This document shows, one piece after another, positions 1 to 9,414 of a stretch of DNA of 64,000 bases (positions within the stretch are counted from its first letter, which is position 1; each line of letters starts with the position of its first letter). The stretch spans positions 186,001 through 250,000 of the forward strand of contig CAVZUK010000002.1 in NCBI GenBank assembly GCA_963778465.1. Reading direction: 5' to 3'. The notes beneath the pieces are model-generated. The model was not told the DNA's origin, searched no databases, and worked only from the letters and a program-made list of their open reading frames with translations. The DNA is from CAVZBW01 sp963778465 (GTDB lineage Bacteria > Actinomycetota > Acidimicrobiia > Acidimicrobiales > RAAP-2). The position numbers and the translations under genes are program-made.

Positions 1-842
1 CCGAGTAGGCCGACACCGCGGCGAGGGGCGTGCGCAGCTCGTGCGACGCGTCGGCCACGAAGCGCCGCATCCGCTCCTCGGAGGCGGCGAGCCGTCGTGC
101 GGTGGCGTCCCGCTCCATGAAGGCCCCCTGGATGCGCTCGAGCATCACGTTGAGGGCTCGAGCGAGGTGGCCCACCTCGGTGCGGGCATCGTCGCCGGGC
201 ACGCGGCGGTCGAGTTGACCCGCGGCGATGGCGTCCGCCGTGCGCTCGACCCCCTCCAGGGGGCGCAGCCCGACGCGCACGAGCCACCAACCGAGGCCCA
301 TCGCGATGACCAGGGCGCCTCCGGTGACGGCCAGCTCGATGAGCAGGAGCCGGTTCAACGTGGCATAGGTGCTGTCGAGGGGCAGCCCGACGATGAGCAG
401 GCCGCCCTCGGGGGTCTCGCTCGCCCGGACGGTGGAATTCCGGACCGCCGCTCGTCGTGGACGGCACGTCGAAGTAGACGGCCGCCGGCTGGCCCTCGCT
501 CGAGGACGGCACCGTGATGTGGGTGGGCAGCTGCGGGGAGTACTGCTTGCCGCCCGGCTCGACGGCGGGCAGCTGGACCCTCACCTGACCGTCCGACGAG
601 CGCACCTCGAGCGAGACGCCGGCGGCGGCCCGCTCCACCCCAGGGGGCGTCTGATTGGAGGTGGCGCCCGAGGTCGGCCCCGTGGGGCCGACCAGCCCGG
701 GGATCGTCGTGCTGGCCAGCTGCTGGTCCACCCGGTCGAGGAGGAAGGAGCGCAACGAGGAGTAGGTCACCACGTCGGCCACGATCAGGCCGACCAGGGA
801 GACGACCGCGAGGGCCAGGAGCAGCCTCGCTCGGAGGGACAT
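1..842 (-). pseudogene. sensor histidine kinase, cut by window edge, frame disrupted
   Basis: Sensor kinase of the two-component pair with the upstream response regulator. Reading from ATG at 842: an N-terminal membrane segment (LLLALAVVSLVGLIVADVV), an extracytoplasmic sensor region, then in a second frame another membrane segment (LLIELAVTGGALVIAMGLGW), a HAMP linker and the H-box RRFVADASHELRTPLAAVSA carrying the phosphoacceptor His. The ATPase domain lies beyond base 1. The N-terminal frame (ending ..FDVPSTTSGG) and the HAMP/H-box frame (starting about ..STVRASETPEGG) differ, so a one-base indel sits near 425-455. It may be a real mutation or a sequencing error. The start overlaps the regulator stop (TGATG). 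Confidence 0.8.
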
Positions 843-1558
843 CAGCCGCTCTCGGGCGGCTCGCGGAGGGCGTAGCCGACGAGCCGGATGGTCTGGATGA
901 GGGGCGGTCCGTGCCGCTCCAGCTTCTTGCGCAGGTAGCTCACATACGTCTCGACCACGTTGGCGTCGCCGTCGAAGTCGTAGTGCCACACCGAGTCGAG
1001 GATCTGGCTCTTCGAGAGGACCTGGCGAGGATTCTCCATGAAGTACTGGAGGAGCTTGAACTCGGTGGCGGTGAGCGAGATCTCCGCGCCGTTGCGGCGC
1101 ACGACGTGGCCCAGCACGTCCATCTCCACGTCGTCGAACCGGAGCGCCTCACCGGCGGCCAGGCCGCCGTAGACGCGCTCGATGATGATCTTGACGCGGG
1201 CCACGATCTCGGCGAGCGCGAAGGGCTTGGTCACGTAGTCGTCGCCGCCCTCGGTGAGGCCGGTCAGCTTGTCCTCGAGGGCGTCCCTGGCCGTGAGGAA
1301 CAGGATCGGGGTCCGGATGCCCTGGGATCGAAGGCGCCTGGTCACCTCGAAGCCGTCGAGGTCGGGCAGCATGACGTCCAGGATGATCATGTCGGGCCGC
1401 CCCACTTGGGCGGCCTGCAGCGCGCTGCGACCGGTGGCCGCCTCCTCGACCTCGAATCCCTCGTAGCGCAGGGCCGTGGCCACGGCGTCGGTGATCGAGG
1501 GCTCGTCGTCGACCACGAGCACCCGCTGGCCCCCTGCGTCCGTCACCGTCCGGTCCAT
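842..1558 (-). CDS. OmpR/PhoB-family response regulator
   Basis: DNA-binding response regulator of 238 aa. The receiver domain begins at about residue 10 (QRVLVVDDEPSITDAV, acidic pocket DDE), has the phosphoacceptor Asp in MIILDVMLPDLDGF, the Thr switch in ILFLTARD and the conserved Lys in DDYVTKPFALAE. The C-terminal winged helix contains SLTATEFKLLQYFMENPRQV and ends in the family-typical VSYLRKKLE and TIRLVGYALR. I placed the start at ATG 1558, just before the receiver; the open frame runs further upstream but without family sequence. It is co-transcribed with the kinase at 1-842. The signal is unknown. Confidence 0.92.
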   Translation of the reverse strand: MDRTVTDAGGQRVLVVDDEPSITDAVATALRYEGFEVEEAATGRSALQAAQVGRPDMIILDVMLPDLDGFEVTRRLRSQGIRTPILFLTARDALEDKLTGLTEGGDDYVTKPFALAEIVARVKIIIERVYGGLAAGEALRFDDVEMDVLGHVVRRNGAEISLTATEFKLLQYFMENPRQVLSKSQILDSVWHYDFDGDANVVETYVSYLRKKLERHGPPLIQTIRLVGYALREPPESG

Positions 1559-1713
1559 CACCGCCTGCCTTCCCCGCCGGCACCGGGGGCCGATGCCCGG
1601 GGCGCCCGTCGCGTGGCTGCATGTTGGCACCGCGACGTCGAGCGATCCTGTGCGTCCCCTGTGTGCCCGCTGTGGACAGACGTCCGGTGCCCGGACGGTC
1701 AGTGCCTCGGGCG

Positions 1714-2157
1714 TCAGTAGGTGGTGATCGACCGGATCTCCTCCAGCTGCGCGCCGGCGACGGCCAAGATCTCCTGGCCGGCCACGAGGAGCGAGAGGTC
1801 GCCCCGCACGCGCACCTTGCCTCGGGCGAGCGCGGAAGCTGGGTGGAGGTCGCCCCGGCTGAGCGCAGCAGCGTCCTCGTATGCGACGGAGATGACGACG
1901 TCGGCGCCGTCGGTCAGATCCCCCCCGACTCCGGGCATGCGCACCGACAGCGTCGCCCTGCCGTCGGAGACCTCGAGGACCGTGGCCAGAAGGCCGCCGT
2001 CGGCACCGAGGTCGTCGGGCACGTCGTCGATCAGCTGGGCGACCGAGAAGGAGGTCCGGTGCGGGGCACCCCCGGGCGGCCCGGCGTCGGTGGGTGGCAG
2101 CTCGGAGAGGACCGCCGTGACGGCGGCCGCCCACTCAGGGGAGAGAAACCTGGGCAC
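1714..2157 (-). CDS. SCP2-like sterol-carrier domain protein
   Basis: A 147-aa protein that looks like a single SCP2/sterol-binding fold: an N-terminal helix (FLSPEWAAAVTAVLSELP), a beta core (SFSVAQLIDDVPDD, GRATLSVRMPGVGG) and the family-typical turn DVVISVAYEDAAALSRGDLHPASALARGKVRVRGDLS. Such domains bind hydrophobic ligands in the cytoplasm. It is the last gene of the sdhCAB run, overlapping the end of sdhB by 23 bp, so it is probably translationally coupled. A role beside succinate dehydrogenase is not established; membrane or quinone handling is only a guess. Confidence 0.75.
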   Translation of the reverse strand: MPRFLSPEWAAAVTAVLSELPPTDAGPPGGAPHRTSFSVAQLIDDVPDDLGADGGLLATVLEVSDGRATLSVRMPGVGGDLTDGADVVISVAYEDAAALSRGDLHPASALARGKVRVRGDLSLLVAGQEILAVAGAQLEEIRSITTY

Positions 2158-3058
2158 GCTCGCTGCGCTCGATCGCCTCCTCCGGCGTCAACCGCTTGCG
2201 GCGGAGGATCTTGCGGCCCAGCCACGCGACGGGGTCGTAGGAGGAGTCGACCACGCGCTCCTTCAGCGGGATGATGCCGTTGTCGGTGATCTTGATGTGC
2301 TCCGGACAGACCTCGGTGCAGCACTTGGTGATGTTGCAGTAGCCGAGTCCCTCTTGCTTGCGGAGGAGCTCCCGACGGTCGTTCGTGTCGAGCGGGTGCA
2401 TCTCGAGCTCGGCGAAGCGGATGAAGAACCGGGGGCCCGCGTAGTGCAGCTTGTTGTCCTCGTGGTCGCGGATGACGTGGCAGACGTTCTGGCACATGAA
2501 GCACTCGATGCACTTGCGGAATTCCTGCCCGCGCTCGATGTCCACCTGCTGCATCCGGTAGCCCTCGGCGGGGCGGGGCGGGGGGGCGAAGGCGGGAACG
2601 CGCTTGGCCATCTCGTAGTTGAAGCTGACGTCGGTCACGAGGTCCCGGATGATCGGGAACGTGCGCATCGGGGCGACCGTCACCGGGCCCTCCGGCAGCG
2701 AGTCCATCCGGGTCATGCACATGAGGCGCGGCGTGCCGTTGATCTCCGCCGAGCACGAGCCGCACTTGCCGGCCTTGCAGTTCCACCGGCAGGCGAGGTC
2801 CGGCGCCGGACCGGCCTGGATCCGGTGGAGCACGTCGAGGACGACCTCGCCCTCCGAGCCGGGGAGCTCGTAGTCGCGGAACTCGCCGCCGTCGGAGTCC
2901 CCCCTCCACACGCGCATCGTGAAGGTGCCGGCCGCGGTCTCGGCAGCGTCCCCGGCCGCTCCCGTCTCGCCGGACTGGGCCTCGGTGGCCGGACCCCGAC
3001 CGTCGGCTCCGGCGGTGCCGGTACCGCCCGGCTGGTTGGACTCGATGACGTCGGCCAC
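2135..3058 (-). CDS. sdhB: succinate dehydrogenase / fumarate reductase iron-sulfur subunit
   Basis: Electron-transfer subunit of complex II. The N-terminal plant-type ferredoxin domain shows CRWNCKAGKCGSC with the later ligand in LMCMTRMD, for the [2Fe-2S] cluster. The C-terminal domain shows CIECFMCQNVCHV and CNITKCCTEVCPEH for the [4Fe-4S] and [3Fe-4S] clusters. GTG at 3058 overlaps the last base of the sdhA stop and gives 307 aa with a 45-residue Ala/Gly/Thr-rich N-terminal tail of unknown use. ATG at 2917 (MRVWRGDSD) would start right at the ferredoxin fold and is the alternative. Confidence 0.93.
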   Translation of the reverse strand: MADVIESNQPGGTGTAGADGRGPATEAQSGETGAAGDAAETAAGTFTMRVWRGDSDGGEFRDYELPGSEGEVVLDVLHRIQAGPAPDLACRWNCKAGKCGSCSAEINGTPRLMCMTRMDSLPEGPVTVAPMRTFPIIRDLVTDVSFNYEMAKRVPAFAPPPRPAEGYRMQQVDIERGQEFRKCIECFMCQNVCHVIRDHEDNKLHYAGPRFFIRFAELEMHPLDTNDRRELLRKQEGLGYCNITKCCTEVCPEHIKITDNGIIPLKERVVDSSYDPVAWLGRKILRRKRLTPEEAIERSERAQVSLP

Positions 3059-4884
3059 TACTTCGTCTCCTCGAAGAGCTTGCGAAGCTCCTCCGGCATG
3101 ACCGGCAGGGGCTCGGGGGTGAGGGTGATCTCGGTGTCGTACCAGCCGCCGCCCGGCTGGCGCTGGACCTGGTTGATCTTGCCGAACTCGGCGTCGGGCC
3201 CGGGGTAGTCGTCGCGGGTGTGGCCGCCCCGGCTCTCCCGGCGGGCGAGCGCGCCCTGGGCCACCATGGTCGACACCGTCAGCATGGAGGGGAGGTCGGT
3301 GGCCAGGTTCCATCCGGGGTTGTAGGCGGCGCCACCGGCGGCGGACACCTTGGCCGTGCGCTCCTTGAGCTCGCCCAGCTTCTGCAGCGCCTCCTCGAGC
3401 TCGGGACCCGTCCGGATGATGCCGACCAGCGCCTGCATGGTCTCCTGCAGTGCGTGGTGGATCTCGTAGGGGTTCTCACCGCCCTCTCGCTGCAGGGGCT
3501 CCTGGCCCGAGGTCAGCGCCCGGCGGATCGCCGCCGCGTCGACGGAGGGCGCATCGCCGCGGCCCTCGGCAAAGTCCGAGGCTCCGATGCCGGCACGGCG
3601 GCCGAACACCAACAGGTCGGAGAGCGAGTTGCCACCGAGGCGGTTGGAGCCGTGCATCCCGCCGGCCACCTCGCCGCACGCGAAGAGCCCGGGCACGGTG
3701 GTCGCCCCGGTGTCGGCGTCCACCCGGACCCCGCCCATGGCGTAGTGGCAGGTGGGTCCCACCTCCATCGGCTCCCGGGTGATGTCGACGCCCGCCAGCT
3801 CCATGAACTGGTGGTACATCGAAGGCAGCCGCCGGCGGATGTACTCGGGGGACCGGCGGGAGGCGATGTCCAAGAACACGCCACCGTGCGGGCTCCCGCG
3901 GCCGGCCTTGACCTCCGAGTTGATGGCACGGGCCACCTCGTCCCGGGGCAGCAGGTCCGGCGTGCGGCGGGCGGCGCTGTGGTCCTCGTACCAGCGGTCG
4001 GCTTCCTCCTCGGTCTCCGCCGTCTCGGCACGGAACATCTCCGGCACGTACTGGAACATGAAGCGCGTCCGGTCGCTGTTGCGCAGCGTCCCCCCGTCGC
4101 CTCGGACGCTCTCCGTGACGAGGAGCCCGCGGACCGACAGCGGCCACACCATGCCGGTCGGGTGGAACTGGACGAACTCCATGTCGATCATGTCCGCACC
4201 GGCCCACAGGGCCATGGCGTGGCCGTCGCCGGTGGACTCCCAGCTGTTGGACGTGATCTTCCACGACTTGCCGAACGAGCCGGTGGCGAGCACCACCGAG
4301 CGGGCGGTGAAGGCGACCGGCTCCCCGGTCGGCCGCCAGTAGCCGACGGCCCCCGAGACCCGGCCCTGCGCGTCCTTGAGGAGGCGGAGGACCTTGCACT
4401 CCATGAACACGTCGATGCCCATGGCCACGGCGCGCTGCTGGAGGGTCCGGATCATCTCGAGTCCGGTGCGGTCGCCGACGTGGGCCAGCCGGGCGTAGCG
4501 GTGGCCGCCGAAGTCGCGCTGGAGGATCCGCCCGTCCTTGGTGCGGTCGAACAGCGCCCCCCAGGCCTCGAGCTCGTACACCCGGTCGGGCGCCTCCTGG
4601 GCGTGCAGCTGGGCCATCCGCCAGTTGTTGAGCATCTTGCCGCCGCGCATGGTGTCGCGGAAGTGGACCTGCCAGTTGTCCTCGGGGTAGACGTGGGCCA
4701 TCGACGCGGCGATGCCGCCCTCGGCCATGACGGTGTGGGCCTTGCCGAGCAGCGACTTGCACACGAGGGCGGTGCGCAGCCCCCGGTGCTTCGCCTCGAT
4801 GGCCGCCCGCAGCCCGGCGCCGCCGGCGCCGATAACTACGACGTCGTAGTCGTGGGTCTCGTAGTCGAGCGTCGCGTCGGGCAT
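3058..4884 (-). CDS. sdhA: succinate dehydrogenase / fumarate reductase flavoprotein subunit
   Basis: Catalytic FAD subunit (608 aa) that oxidises succinate to fumarate or the reverse. The Rossmann FAD motif VVVIGAGGAGLRAAIEA is at residues 12-28. The FAD-attachment-type segment KSLLGKAHTVMAEGGIAAS follows, then substrate-site features such as FVQFHPTGM and RGDGGTLRN, and the conserved ACGEVAGGMHGSNRLGGNSL near the C-terminal FAD region. Start ATG 4884 overlaps the sdhC stop (TGATG), and the stop touches the sdhB GTG, giving a tight sdhC-sdhA-sdhB order. Confidence 0.95.
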   Translation of the reverse strand: MPDATLDYETHDYDVVVIGAGGAGLRAAIEAKHRGLRTALVCKSLLGKAHTVMAEGGIAASMAHVYPEDNWQVHFRDTMRGGKMLNNWRMAQLHAQEAPDRVYELEAWGALFDRTKDGRILQRDFGGHRYARLAHVGDRTGLEMIRTLQQRAVAMGIDVFMECKVLRLLKDAQGRVSGAVGYWRPTGEPVAFTARSVVLATGSFGKSWKITSNSWESTGDGHAMALWAGADMIDMEFVQFHPTGMVWPLSVRGLLVTESVRGDGGTLRNSDRTRFMFQYVPEMFRAETAETEEEADRWYEDHSAARRTPDLLPRDEVARAINSEVKAGRGSPHGGVFLDIASRRSPEYIRRRLPSMYHQFMELAGVDITREPMEVGPTCHYAMGGVRVDADTGATTVPGLFACGEVAGGMHGSNRLGGNSLSDLLVFGRRAGIGASDFAEGRGDAPSVDAAAIRRALTSGQEPLQREGGENPYEIHHALQETMQALVGIIRTGPELEEALQKLGELKERTAKVSAAGGAAYNPGWNLATDLPSMLTVSTMVAQGALARRESRGGHTRDDYPGPDAEFGKINQVQRQPGGGWYDTEITLTPEPLPVMPEELRKLFEETK

Positions 4885-5714
4885 CAGAAGAACTTCGGGT
4901 CGGTGATGGTGCCGGAGGCCACGAGCCGGACGTAGAGGTCCGTCAGGGCCACGAAGACGAGGCTGGCCCAGGCGAACTGCATGTGCCGGGCGTTGAGCGG
5001 GGTCAGGAACTTCCAGACCCGGTGGCGGACCTTGGCCGTGGAGAAGCTCCGCGAGCCGCCGCCGCAGAGATGTCGCGCCGCGTGGCACGAGAGGCTGTAG
5101 GTCCACAGCAGCGCCGCGTTGACGCACAGGACGAGGGTGCCGAGGCTCATTCCGATCCCCCCGTCACCGGGCATCCGGAACGCCACGACCGCGTCGATGG
5201 TCAGGATCACGTTGAAGACGAGGCCGAGCAGGAAGAAGTACCGGTGGGCGTTCTGCAGGATCAGGGGGAACCTGGTCTCGCCGCTGTACTTCTTGTGGGC
5301 GTCGGACACCGCGCACGCCGGCGGCGAGCCCCAAAACGACCGGTAGTAGGCCTTGCGGTAGTAGTAGCAGGTCAGCCGGAACCCGAGCGGGCCGCCGAGG
5401 ATGAGGAGTGCCGGCGTCACCCCCGTGTACCAGTGCAAGACGAACGTCGACCCCTTGGCGCCTTCCACGCAGCTCTGAGTGATGCACGGAGAGAAGAAGG
5501 GCGAGATCAGGTCGCGGTGCAGGTCCGCCCCGGCGTAGTAGTTCTTGTTCACGAAGACCGCCCACGTCGTGTAGATGACGAAGGCGGTCAGCACGGTCAC
5601 CGTGACGGCCGGCTGGACCCACCAGCGGTCCTTGCGCACCGTTCGCACATCGGGACCGCCGCGCCGGCCCCCGATGGCCACCGGGGTGGCCGTCGCGCTC
5701 TCGACCGTCGTCAC
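4884..5714 (-). CDS. sdhC: succinate dehydrogenase membrane anchor subunit (mycobacterial Sdh1-like)
   Basis: A 276-aa polytopic membrane protein with about five hydrophobic segments, first gene of the sdhCAB operon. It carries a pattern of paired Cys and His: LTCYYYRKAYYRSFWGSPPAC after the second membrane segment and SLSCHAARHLCGG after the fourth. From memory, such residues in mycobacterial Sdh1 anchors hold a membrane-embedded Rieske-type cluster. Assignment of a cluster here is inference. It anchors SdhA/SdhB and passes electrons to quinone. No separate SdhD gene is visible, in keeping with a single-anchor enzyme. Confidence 0.88.
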   Translation of the reverse strand: MTTVESATATPVAIGGRRGGPDVRTVRKDRWWVQPAVTVTVLTAFVIYTTWAVFVNKNYYAGADLHRDLISPFFSPCITQSCVEGAKGSTFVLHWYTGVTPALLILGGPLGFRLTCYYYRKAYYRSFWGSPPACAVSDAHKKYSGETRFPLILQNAHRYFFLLGLVFNVILTIDAVVAFRMPGDGGIGMSLGTLVLCVNAALLWTYSLSCHAARHLCGGGSRSFSTAKVRHRVWKFLTPLNARHMQFAWASLVFVALTDLYVRLVASGTITDPKFF

Positions 5715-5963
5715 GCACTACCTCCTCTGACCGGCTCCGTTGCCGAAAAAATCTGCCGTCGCATCATTCCAGACGCCGGCTCTCCCTGGCCAGACCGATA
5801 CGCGATGGAATCCATAGGCTGCGCCAATAGCGATGGCGGGTCCTGGAGCCTGTGCCGATGGGCGGCGGTCGATCTCTGCGGACCCCGAAGGGCGCCGGCG
5901 GATGGTGGCGCCGCTCGCGCCGCGGTGGTTGGCGCGTCCGGCCCCAGGCGTAGGCTCACGCCC
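5715..5963. promoter_or_regulatory. divergent intergenic region, sdhCAB / MoxR-VWA operon
   Basis: A 249-bp space between the divergently read sdhC and MoxR-type ATPase genes must contain both promoters. It includes a less GC-rich stretch around 5745-5830. I could not pick out convincing -35/-10 pairs, and no strong inverted repeat was seen. Confidence 0.4.
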
Positions 5964-7409
5964 ATGGCCGACCAGCCCACCCATCACCACTACGCCCCCG
6001 CCGACCTGCCCCGAACGATCGCGGAGCTGCGCGAGTCCGGATGGGCTTCGGTGCCCGTCTCCCAGGAGCTCCGCCGCAACGCGGCGGCCCGGATCGCCGC
6101 GGGCGAGCCGCTCGTACCCGGTGTCCTCGGCTTCGAGGACACGGTCATCCCCCAGATGGAGAACGCGCTGCTGGCGGGACACGACTTCATCCTGCTGGGC
6201 GAGCGAGGCCAGGCCAAGACCCGGGTCATTCGCTCGCTGGTGCAGCTGCTCGACACCTGGCTGCCGATCGTCGCCGGCTCGGAGATCAACGACGACCCCT
6301 ACCACCCGACCTCCCGCTACGCCCGGCTCCGGATCTCCGAGCAGGGCGACGACACGGCCGTGGAGTGGGTGCACCGGGAGGACCGCTACGGCGAGAAGCT
6401 GGCCACGCCTGACACCTCGATCGCCGACCTGATCGGTGAGGTCGACCCGATCAAGGTCGCCGAGGGTCGGTACCTGAGCGACGAGCTGGCCCTGCACTAC
6501 GGCCTCGTCCCCCGCGTCAACCGCGGCATCTTCGCCATCAACGAGCTCCCCGACCTGGCCGAGCGCATCCAGGTGGGCCTGCTCAACGTGCTCGAGGAGC
6601 GCGACGTGCAGATCCGCGGCCACCGGGTGCGCCTGCCCCTCGACATCGTGCTCGTCGCCACCGCCAACCCCGAGGACTACACGAACCGGGGCCGGATCAT
6701 CACCCCGCTCAAGGATCGCTTTGGGGCGCAGATCCGTACGCACTACCCCGAGGACTCCGCCATCGAGGTGCAGATCATCCATTCGGAGGCCTCCGTGCCC
6801 GAGGGCGGGATCCCGGTGGTCGTGCCGGATTACCTGACCGAGGTGGTGGCCGAGTTGAGCCATCTCGCCAGGCGGAGCCCCCACCTCAACCAGCGCAGCG
6901 GGGTCTCGGTGCGCCTCTCGATCGCCAACTACGAAACGATGGTGGCCAACGCGACCCGCCGGGCGCTGCGGACCGGCGAGCCCGTGGCGGTGCCGAGGGT
7001 GAGCGATCTCGGCGCCCTCACCTCCTCGACCCAGGGCAAGGTCGAGATCGAGGCCCTGGAGGAGGGGCGGGAGGGCGAGGTGGTGGCCCAGCTCATCGCC
7101 GCGGCGCTGCTCGCCGTCTTCCGCCGGAGGGTCCGCCTCGAGGATCCCGCCTCCGTCGTCAACTCCTTCGGCGAGGAGGTGGTCGTGCATGTCGGCGACG
7201 ACCTGGCCTCCTCGGAGTACCTGAAGGTGCTGCAGATCCAGCCCGCGCTCGAGGGGCCCGTCCGGGCGCTGGCCGGGCCCGAGGCGAACGAGACGCCCGG
7301 CCTCGTGGCGAGCGCCCTCGAGTTCCTCTTGGAGGGCCTCCACCTGACCAAGCGGCTCAACAAGGACGCCTACGGCGCCCGGGCCCTGTACCGGAGCCGC
7401 AAGCGATGA
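5964..7409 (+). CDS. MoxR / Mg-chelatase-I-like AAA+ ATPase
   Basis: A 481-aa AAA+ ATPase. Walker A is FILLGERGQAKTRVIRSL near residue 75. The Walker B-like strand is RGIFAINELPDL, followed by the helix-2 insert region RIQVGLLNVLEERDVQIRGH and the sensor-1 strand DIVLVATANPEDY, all typical of the chelatase/MoxR clade. It overlaps the VWA gene by 4 nt (ATGA), the usual ATPase/VWA pairing in which the ATPase acts as a chaperone or chelatase motor and the VWA partner recruits the substrate. No chlorophyll or cobalamin gene lies nearby, so the client is unknown. ATG 5964 was chosen because the fold begins just after it. Confidence 0.88.
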   Translation: MADQPTHHHYAPADLPRTIAELRESGWASVPVSQELRRNAAARIAAGEPLVPGVLGFEDTVIPQMENALLAGHDFILLGERGQAKTRVIRSLVQLLDTWLPIVAGSEINDDPYHPTSRYARLRISEQGDDTAVEWVHREDRYGEKLATPDTSIADLIGEVDPIKVAEGRYLSDELALHYGLVPRVNRGIFAINELPDLAERIQVGLLNVLEERDVQIRGHRVRLPLDIVLVATANPEDYTNRGRIITPLKDRFGAQIRTHYPEDSAIEVQIIHSEASVPEGGIPVVVPDYLTEVVAELSHLARRSPHLNQRSGVSVRLSIANYETMVANATRRALRTGEPVAVPRVSDLGALTSSTQGKVEIEALEEGREGEVVAQLIAAALLAVFRRRVRLEDPASVVNSFGEEVVVHVGDDLASSEYLKVLQIQPALEGPVRALAGPEANETPGLVASALEFLLEGLHLTKRLNKDAYGARALYRSRKR

Positions 7410-9412
7410 GCGCCCGCTACGACTACCGGCGCTGGGACGGGAGCCAGGACTTCTCGGACCTCGACGCCGACGACCTGCTGGCCGGGCTCACCGACGACCT
7501 GCTCGCCGGAGGGAGCCTCGACGACGCCATCCGGCGGCTGCTCCGGGGCGGCATGCGGACCGCGGACGGTCGGGAGGTCCCCGGGCTGCGCGACATGCTC
7601 GAGCGCCTGCGCCGGCGCCGCGAGGAGCTGCTCTCCGAGGGCGACCCCGACGGGGAGATGGCCCGGGTGGCCGAGCGCCTGGAGGAGATCCTCGACGAGG
7701 AGAGCGCCGCCATCGACGACCTCGAGCAGGAGGCCCGGGACTCCGGCGACCAGCGCCGGACCGAGGTCACCGAGGGGGTCACCTCCGAGCGGCGCCTCGC
7801 CCTCGACCTCCTGCCCGACGACCTGAGCGGGCGCGTGCGGAGCCTGCAGCACTACGAGTTCATCTCGAGCGAGGCCCGCGAGCACTTCGAGGAGCTGATG
7901 GAGGAGCTGCGTGAGGAGGTGGCGCGGACCTACTTCGAGAACGTCTCGGAGGCCCTGCAGTCCTTCGACCCCGAACAGATGCGCCGGATGCGCGACGCCC
8001 TCGACGCCCTCAACCGGATGCTCGAGCAGCGGGAGCAGGGGGAGTCGCTCGACCCGAGCTTCCAGGACTTCATGGACCAGTACGGGGACCTGTTCCCCGG
8101 CGATCCCCAGTCGCTCGACGAGCTGCTCGAGCAGCTGGCGCAGCGCATGGCCGCCGCCGAGGCCATGTTCCGCTCGCTCTCGCCCGAGCAGCAGGCCCAG
8201 CTCCGCGAGCTCGCCGAGACCCTCCTCGAGGACATGGACCTTCGCTGGCAGCTCGACCGGCTGTCCTCGAACCTCCAGCGCGCCGTCCCCCAGGCCGGCT
8301 GGGACCGCGCCTACGGGTTCCAGGGGGACCAGCCCATGGGGATGGCGCAGGCCACCGACCTCGCCTCTCAGCTGGGCGAGCTGGACCGCATGGAGGAGAT
8401 CATGCGCTCGGCCGCCTCACCCGCCGCCCTCTCCGAGGTGGACCTCGACCAGGTGCGCCGCCACCTGGGCGACGACACGGCGCGGGCCCTCGATCGACTG
8501 GCCCGACTGGCGCGGACCCTCCAGGAGGAGGGCCTGATCGAGCAGCGCGGCAGCGAGACCGAGCTCACCCCGAAGGGCGTCCGGCGGATCGGCCAGCGCG
8601 CGCTGAGCGACCTCTTCTCGCAGATGGCCCGCGACCGGGTGGGGGAGCACCGCGCCACCTGGTCCGGAGCGGGGCACGACCGGGAGGAGGTCTCCAAGCC
8701 CTACGAGTACGGCGACCCCTTCAACCTCCACCTCTCCAACACCATCAACAACGCCGTGCGCCGCTCGGGGCAGGGCGTGCCCGTCCGCCTCCAGCCGGAC
8801 GACTTCGAGGTGGTGGAGACCGAGGCGCTCACCCGCTCGGCCACCGTGCTGCTCGTGGACCTCTCGATGTCCATGCCGATGCGCGACAACTTCGTGCCGG
8901 CCAAGAAGATGGCGATGGCGCTGCACACCCTCATCACGAGCAAGTTCCCCCGGGACTACCTCGGCGTGGTCGGCTTCTCGGAGGTTGCCCGCGAGATCAA
9001 GCCCCAGGAGCTCCCGAGCGCCATGTGGGACTACGTCTACGGGACCAACCTCCAGCACGCCCTGATGCTCGCCCGCCGGATGCTCGTGCACCAGCCCGGG
9101 ACCAAGCAGATCATCTGTGTCACCGACGGCGAGCCGACGGCGCACATCGACCCCGACGGCGAGGTCTACTTCAACTACCCCCCGATCCCCGAGACGCTGC
9201 ACCGCACGATGGCCGAGGTGATCCGCTGCACCCGGGCGGGCATCACGATCAACATGTTCGTCCTCGACATGGAGCGCACCCGCTACCCCTTCGTCGAGCA
9301 GATCTCGAGGGCCAACGGCGGGCGGGCCTTCTTCACCACGCCCGACGCGCTCGGGGGCTACGTGCTCGTCGACTTCCTCCAGCACCGCCGGCTGCTGCGC
9401 CCGGCCGGCTAG
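7406..9412 (+). CDS. VWA-domain protein, partner of the MoxR-like ATPase
   Basis: A 668-aa protein. The N-terminal 400 residues are mostly acidic helices (for example LERLRRRREELLSEGDPDG) without a named domain. The C-terminal VWA domain starts near residue 475: the MIDAS motif is LLVDLSMSMPM (DxSxS), followed by the metal-site Thr in VYGTNLQHALMLARRM and the Asp in IICVTDGEPTAH. Its start lies within the end of the ATPase gene, so the two are translated together. The architecture matches ChlD/CobT-like VWA partners of AAA+ ATPases. The substrate is unknown. Confidence 0.87.
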   Translation: MSARYDYRRWDGSQDFSDLDADDLLAGLTDDLLAGGSLDDAIRRLLRGGMRTADGREVPGLRDMLERLRRRREELLSEGDPDGEMARVAERLEEILDEESAAIDDLEQEARDSGDQRRTEVTEGVTSERRLALDLLPDDLSGRVRSLQHYEFISSEAREHFEELMEELREEVARTYFENVSEALQSFDPEQMRRMRDALDALNRMLEQREQGESLDPSFQDFMDQYGDLFPGDPQSLDELLEQLAQRMAAAEAMFRSLSPEQQAQLRELAETLLEDMDLRWQLDRLSSNLQRAVPQAGWDRAYGFQGDQPMGMAQATDLASQLGELDRMEEIMRSAASPAALSEVDLDQVRRHLGDDTARALDRLARLARTLQEEGLIEQRGSETELTPKGVRRIGQRALSDLFSQMARDRVGEHRATWSGAGHDREEVSKPYEYGDPFNLHLSNTINNAVRRSGQGVPVRLQPDDFEVVETEALTRSATVLLVDLSMSMPMRDNFVPAKKMAMALHTLITSKFPRDYLGVVGFSEVAREIKPQELPSAMWDYVYGTNLQHALMLARRMLVHQPGTKQIICVTDGEPTAHIDPDGEVYFNYPPIPETLHRTMAEVIRCTRAGITINMFVLDMERTRYPFVEQISRANGGRAFFTTPDALGGYVLVDFLQHRRLLRPAG

Positions 9413-9414
9413 CC

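Noticed and set aside
5964..9412. Magnesium or cobalt chelatase for chlorophyll or cobalamin synthesis
   Set aside because: Only the generic ATPase/VWA pair is present; no large chelatase subunit or tetrapyrrole gene is in the window.
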